This document shows positions 46,251 to 46,391 of a DNA stretch of 46,391 nt, in pieces. Both the position numbers and the translations under genes were made by a program. A model generated the notes under the pieces. The model was not told where the DNA came from and made no database searches. It saw only the letters and a list, made by a program, of their open reading frames with translations. The DNA lies in the NCBI GenBank assembly GCA_001898385.1, contig MKTT01000134.1, positions 1 to 46,391 on the forward strand, written 5' to 3'. This DNA is from Planctomycetales bacterium 71-10. GTDB lineage: Bacteria; Planctomycetota; Planctomycetia; Isosphaerales; Isosphaeraceae. Each line of letters begins with the position of its first letter. The stretch's first letter is position 1.

Positions 46251-46391
46251 TTAAGGAGTCCTGAACCGGGCCAGCAGGCGTTTGCGTGCGTCCTCGATCC
46301 GACGCTCTCCCAGCCGGAATGCCGTCTCCCACGGCTCGAACCCGACGTAACGGCGGGAGGCCAACAGGGCCATCTTGCAGGTGGTCGCCGC
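46251..46391 (-). CDS. DNA methyltransferase, C-terminal fragment (runs off window)
   Basis: The last 46 codons plus stop of a leftward gene that begins beyond the right edge. The sequence AATTCKMALLASRRYVGFEP followed by WETAFRLGERRIEDARKRL matches the C-terminal end of DNA N4/N6 methyltransferases, where a GTT/GSGT-type SAM loop and the RxYVGFE strand precede a helix with spaced Arg residues. Target sequence and partner nuclease cannot be seen. Too short for the track but clearly coding. Confidence 0.75.
   Translation of the reverse strand, partial: AATTCKMALLASRRYVGFEPWETAFRLGERRIEDARKRLLARFRTP

Noticed and set aside
18047..46264. Shared 11-mer AGGAGTCCTGA at 18047 and 46254 as direct repeats bounding an island
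   Set aside because: In 28 kb many 11-mers recur by chance, and the flanking bases do not match. The second copy also lies in the coding end of the methyltransferase.

Overview
The window looks like a planctomycete chromosome, probably of the Isosphaeraceae type. The grounds are very high GC on the left, a DUF1501 secretion-type protein, an ECF sigma factor paired with a small membrane protein, a large orphan CHASE3 hybrid kinase and families without obvious counterparts elsewhere. This is inference from gene content; no rRNA or marker gene is present.

Region 1 (1-17747) is ordinary very GC-rich chromosome. It holds a CHASE3-GAF hybrid histidine kinase with three receiver domains (-), a DUF1501 protein (-), a secreted clan GH-A glycoside hydrolase-like protein (+), a secreted unknown protein (-), an ECF sigma/membrane-anchored partner pair (-), a large-subunit catalase KatE (+), a tight five-gene catabolic operon (-: HpcH/HpaI aldolase, bicupin, D-2-hydroxyacid dehydrogenase, SDR, sugar-phosphate isomerase/epimerase) and a tRNA-Ser(GGA) (-).

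Region 2 (17748-34251) starts with a 720-bp AT-richer stretch carrying a palindrome and four evenly spaced TGTATAG-type repeats, then one long + strand anti-phage operon: DUF499 ATPase, small unknown protein, AAA ATPase plus DUF4276 TOPRIM-like protein, DUF1156 adenine methylase, PLD/SNF2 helicase, then an OLD-family ATPase-TOPRIM nuclease overlapping a UvrD-type helicase (Gabija-like / class 2 OLD pair). Nearly every junction overlaps or is separated by a few bases, so co-transcription is likely.

Region 3 (34252-46391) looks like the backbone of a plasmid-like or integrative element: ArdC-like antirestriction protein, TGT-like phage protein, several small unknown proteins, GIY-YIG nuclease, ParB-like protein, zinc-ribbon protein, HTH protein, DUF3820-like protein, a compact polymerase with family A / T7 RNAP-type motifs, a HEPN-CBS protein, a ClpX-like ATPase without zinc-binding domain, an OB-fold membrane protein, an XRE regulator and the C-terminal end of a DNA methyltransferase running off the right edge.

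Two observations stand out. First, eleven copies of a leader-like element (box GACACCGGCCA, in most copies followed by a hairpin whose arms differ between copies but pair) precede genes across region 3 on both strands, mostly about 40 nt before the start codon; none was seen in front of genes in regions 1 and 2. This looks like an element-wide regulatory RNA leader or processing signal. Second, the 468-residue polymerase-like protein keeps GR, D-x4-Q, K-x3-F-x3-YG and HD motifs in the order of family A polymerases but has no exonuclease domain. No integrase, relaxase, CRISPR array or rRNA was found in the window.
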